Below are positions 6,150 through 8,336 of a stretch of 8,336 nucleotides of DNA, one piece after another. The position numbers and the translations under genes are program-made. This DNA is from CBDUBU01 sp965365465 (lineage in GTDB: Bacteria; Bacteroidota; Rhodothermia; Rhodothermales; DASSAV01): positions 1-8,336 of the forward strand of contig CBDUBU010000173.1 in assembly GCA_965365465.1 (NCBI GenBank). Reading direction: 5' to 3'. Every line of letters begins with the position of its first letter. The first letter of the stretch is position 1. The notes beneath the pieces are model-generated. The model saw only the letters and a program-made list of their open reading frames with translations. It was not told the origin of the DNA and made no database searches.

Positions 6150-7610
6150 TCACGGGATTTCCGGCGGCAGGACAAGCGCGACCACTGCGGAGTACCACTC
6201 GCCGTGGTTGTATACATAGGAGCCGCGCATCCAGACAAGCGCCGTTCGGTCGTCGTCCCATTTCGGGATGATCGGGCGCAGGTTATCGCGGTCAGAGTTG
6301 CGCGTGATCGGGGTCCAGGTCCACGCATCGCGGCCGGGCGTTCGTTTGCCGCGAAAAAGTTCATAATGTCGCTGGTTGTCGGCCAGGCTGATAAGCGGCT
6401 CCCCGGTGGCCGGATCGGCATCGGTGGAGATATAGACGACATCCGGGTCGTTGGGGTCGAGGGCAGCCAGCCCCGAATAGTCGTCCTCGAAGGGGTAGAG
6501 CCGGGTTCCGGCATAGGCCAGTTCGTGCGTGCGCCATGCCTTGCCATCCCATCGGGCATAGTGATAGCGCAGGTCCATGCCGCCCTCGCGCGGCGGCAGG
6601 CCGCGACCGTCTTTCTGGACGGAGAAAATCACGTACGGGTGGTTATCCGGGTCCAGTTCGAGATCCACCATCCAGGCGACGTTGTCCGGGTCACCCTGAA
6701 AGACCTTTGTCAGATCCCATGAAGCAATGCCGCTGGCGGTAGACGTGCTGAGCGTATCGACAATCCTGCCATCCGAGTGAAAGAGCGTATCGTTGCGCAG
6801 ATAGCCGTGGTACAGGCTGTTGTCGAAGTTGCGCGGGTGGTCCTCGGTCGTGACGAAGTGGACCGGACCGTTTCCGTCATAGGCATACTTGAGATAGGGG
6901 CTGTAGCCGTCCCGTCCGTAGAGCAGCCGCCCGCCATAGGTCCATGTTGCGCCGTCGTCGTCGGAGAACATATAGTTCGGGTCGTGGCTGAACCCCCGGA
7001 AGAAGTTGTAAATACGACCGTCCGGCATCCGGAACAGGTTGGAATAGGTAGCATTATCGCCGCCGTAATCTTGATCGTTGCCCGGCGTCTCGAAGGCCGA
7101 GGCCGGTCCCCAGGTCAGCGGATCGCGGGGAGCCGAGACGCGGTAATAAATCCTGCGCTCGACCGCGTGCTTCGTATAGACGGCCAGATACCGTCCGTCG
7201 GGCAGCGCGAGAAAGGCAGGGCCATCGTGGTCGTCCTGCTCAAACCGGGGGTGCAGCACCGTTTGCTGCACGCCGCCCGTGGCAAAGTCATACACGGACA
7301 CCTCGACGTTGCCCCACGCTGGGTCGCTGGCGTTGGCCTCCGCCGCGCCGACAGCGCGCACCGAGCCGACGATCAGCTTCCCATTGTCTACGATGGCCCG
7401 CTCATCCATGAACCAGGACCAGGCGCCGTTGCTGTTCAGTTGAATGAGGCTGCCTGCTACATAGTTTGGCGGGTAACCCCCCTCTTGCGGCTGCGCCGCG
7501 CTGTTTGCAACCACCAGAAAACATAACAACACTCCCTGCAACCGTCTCGCTGCAAAGGCAGGGTAATATGCTTTTCCCGTACGCTTCTTGCCGGAATGCA
7601 AAGGCTTCAT
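6150..7610 (-). CDS. Secreted BNR-4 repeat propeller protein, possible PL24/PL25-like polysaccharide lyase
   Basis: The protein (486 residues from the ATG at 7610) has a signal peptide (basic 8-23, hydrophobic GVLLCFLVVA, likely cut after SAA at 39). The body matches the BNR-4 family, a seven-bladed beta propeller: AWSWFMDERAIVDNGKLIVG (63-82), DDHDGP (126-131), YTKH (145-148), RVSAP (157-161), ATYSNLF (187-193), IYNFFRG (200-206), SDDDGATW (216-223), HFVTTEDHP (251-259) and WMVDLELD (313-320). Ulvan lyases PL24 and PL25 share this fold and use His, Tyr and Arg in the active site; H128, H148, Y189 and R205 are candidates here. SDDDGATW is the Asp-box, a propeller motif shared with sialidases, which makes sialidase-type misannotation likely. 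An in-frame ATG 40 codons upstream (7730) overlaps the preceding gene and destroys the signal peptide, so it was rejected. The reductase stop is 43 bases upstream, suggesting co-transcription. Substrate is inferred only. Confidence 0.87.
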   Translation of the reverse strand: MKPLHSGKKRTGKAYYPAFAARRLQGVLLCFLVVANSAAQPQEGGYPPNYVAGSLIQLNSNGAWSWFMDERAIVDNGKLIVGSVRAVGAAEANASDPAWGNVEVSVYDFATGGVQQTVLHPRFEQDDHDGPAFLALPDGRYLAVYTKHAVERRIYYRVSAPRDPLTWGPASAFETPGNDQDYGGDNATYSNLFRMPDGRIYNFFRGFSHDPNYMFSDDDGATWTYGGRLLYGRDGYSPYLKYAYDGNGPVHFVTTEDHPRNFDNSLYHGYLRNDTLFHSDGRIVDTLSTSTASGIASWDLTKVFQGDPDNVAWMVDLELDPDNHPYVIFSVQKDGRGLPPREGGMDLRYHYARWDGKAWRTHELAYAGTRLYPFEDDYSGLAALDPNDPDVVYISTDADPATGEPLISLADNQRHYELFRGKRTPGRDAWTWTPITRNSDRDNLRPIIPKWDDDRTALVWMRGSYVYNHGEWYSAVVALVLPPEIP

Positions 7611-7653
7611 GATGCTGCAATGCTGGTTGGGAGGGAGGTGGTTTCCGTCAAGG

Positions 7654-8336
7654 TTACCAGTCAGGGGCAAATGGGGAGCGGACCAGCCTTTCGCCTCTTG
7701 CCAGCCCGAAGATACGATCCATTTCGTCATCGCTCAGGGTGAAATCGAACACGTCGAAGTTGCCGGCCCGGTGTTCTTCCGAAGCTGCCTTCGGAACGGC
7801 GGTTACGTGCTCCTGTTGCAACAGCCACCGGAGGGTCACCTGAACGGCATCCTTGCCGTGGTTCTTCCCGATCTCCAGCAACATTTCATCGTGGATCACC
7901 TTGCCCTGCGCTACCGGGCTATAGGCTGTCAACATGACATCCTGCTCGCGGCAGAGCGACAACAGTTCGTCTTGCGACAGGTAAGGGTGGTATTCAACCT
8001 GGTTGCAGAAGATCGGCGCGTGGTCCAGCGCCTGCCGGAGCAGCGAAGGCGTGAAATTGCTCACACCGATGAACCGGGTTTTCCCCTGAGCCTGCACTTC
8101 CAGGAAGGCATCGAGCGTGCGTTCGAGCGGGAGGTCTTTGTTGGGCCAGTGGAGCAGCAACAGATCCACGTATTCCGTTTTCAGGCGGCGCAGGCTGTCT
8201 TCCGTCGCTGCGCGCACCCGATCCGGCTCGAAGTCGGCGGGCCATATCTTGGTCGTCAGGAAAATCTGGTCCCGAGCTACGCCGCTCGCACGCAGGCCGC
8301 GCCCGACCTCTGCTTCATTGTCATAGGCGCGCGCCG
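7654..8336 (-). CDS. Aldo/keto reductase, 5' end missing
   Basis: The frame stays open to the window edge, so the start lies outside; about 227 residues are visible of a family usually 270-330 long. The first visible residues (ARAYDNEAEVGRGLRASGV) are the region of the catalytic Tyr. DQIFLTTKIWP carries the catalytic Lys, and VDLLLLHWPN carries the catalytic His. GKTRFIGVSNF, FCNQVEYHPYL, LTAYSPVAQGK and the C-terminal VPKAASEEH segment are classic AKR cofactor- and substrate-site motifs. These enzymes reduce aldehydes or ketones with NAD(P)H in the cytoplasm. The motifs are closest to the AKR5-like 2,5-diketo-gluconate reductase group, but the substrate cannot be assigned. It is the first visible gene of the minus-strand set, and no Shine-Dalgarno lies between its stop and the BNR-4 gene. 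Confidence 0.95.
   Translation of the reverse strand, partial: ARAYDNEAEVGRGLRASGVARDQIFLTTKIWPADFEPDRVRAATEDSLRRLKTEYVDLLLLHWPNKDLPLERTLDAFLEVQAQGKTRFIGVSNFTPSLLRQALDHAPIFCNQVEYHPYLSQDELLSLCREQDVMLTAYSPVAQGKVIHDEMLLEIGKNHGKDAVQVTLRWLLQQEHVTAVPKAASEEHRAGNFDVFDFTLSDDEMDRIFGLARGERLVRSPFAPDW

Noticed and set aside
6777..7526. Plus-strand 249-codon open frame opposite the BNR-4 gene
   Set aside because: Val/Ile/Arg-rich without a recognised domain and antisense to the BNR-4 motifs.
7611..7730. Forty-codon N-terminal extension of the BNR-4 protein
   Set aside because: It would overlap the reductase C-terminus by 77 bases and place the clear signal peptide internally; the ATG at 7610 fits export.

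Overview
The window (8,336 bases, GC-rich) looks like chromosomal DNA from a free-living Gram-negative bacterium. A member of Bacteroidota or the related Rhodothermota/Balneolota seems most likely. This rests on a DUF5715-type protein, an S1 sulfatase and a BNR-4 propeller protein with export signals, and on three minus-strand genes that start without a visible Shine-Dalgarno sequence. The taxonomic call is an inference and could be wrong. I see no rRNA, tRNA, CRISPR array, insertion sequence or attachment site.

Left part (1-3403): a minus-strand gene (167-913) encodes an eight-helix membrane protein with a degenerate ZIP-transporter pattern. Diverging from it across a 226-base intergenic region is a compact plus-strand operon of three genes (1140-1838, 1838-2317, 2293-3336). 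The genes overlap end to end (TAATG overlap, then a 25-base overlap), each has a strong Shine-Dalgarno sequence, and a textbook intrinsic terminator follows at 3372-3407. Products are a helical protein with one membrane anchor and a Tyr/Arg-rich tail, an Actinobacterial Holin-X/YqjE-like two-helix protein, and a composite protein carrying a DUF3618 segment, an ElaB/YqjD-like glycine-zipper anchor and an LEA-like charged helical tail. This resembles the widespread YqjD/YqjE/DUF3618 envelope-stress gene sets, in an unusual domain arrangement.

Right part (3429-8336): all genes are on the minus strand. Read in transcription order they are an aldo/keto reductase (5' end cut off by the window edge), a secreted BNR-4 seven-bladed-propeller protein with residues compatible with a PL24/PL25-like polysaccharide lyase, a membrane-anchored DUF5715/M15-fold protein, and a secreted formylglycine-type sulfatase. 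A secreted sulfatase two genes from a BNR-4 protein suggests processing of sulfated, uronate-containing polysaccharide such as ulvan, but no SusC/D pair, second lyase, glycoside hydrolase or sulfatase-maturing enzyme lies in the window. The two halves converge at a double-hairpin region (3372-3422).

The most unusual items are the composite DUF3618/YqjD/LEA-like protein with its related Tyr/Arg-rich linkers, and the lyase-like BNR-4 protein paired with the sulfatase. I found no clear evidence of a wholly new defence or mobile system.
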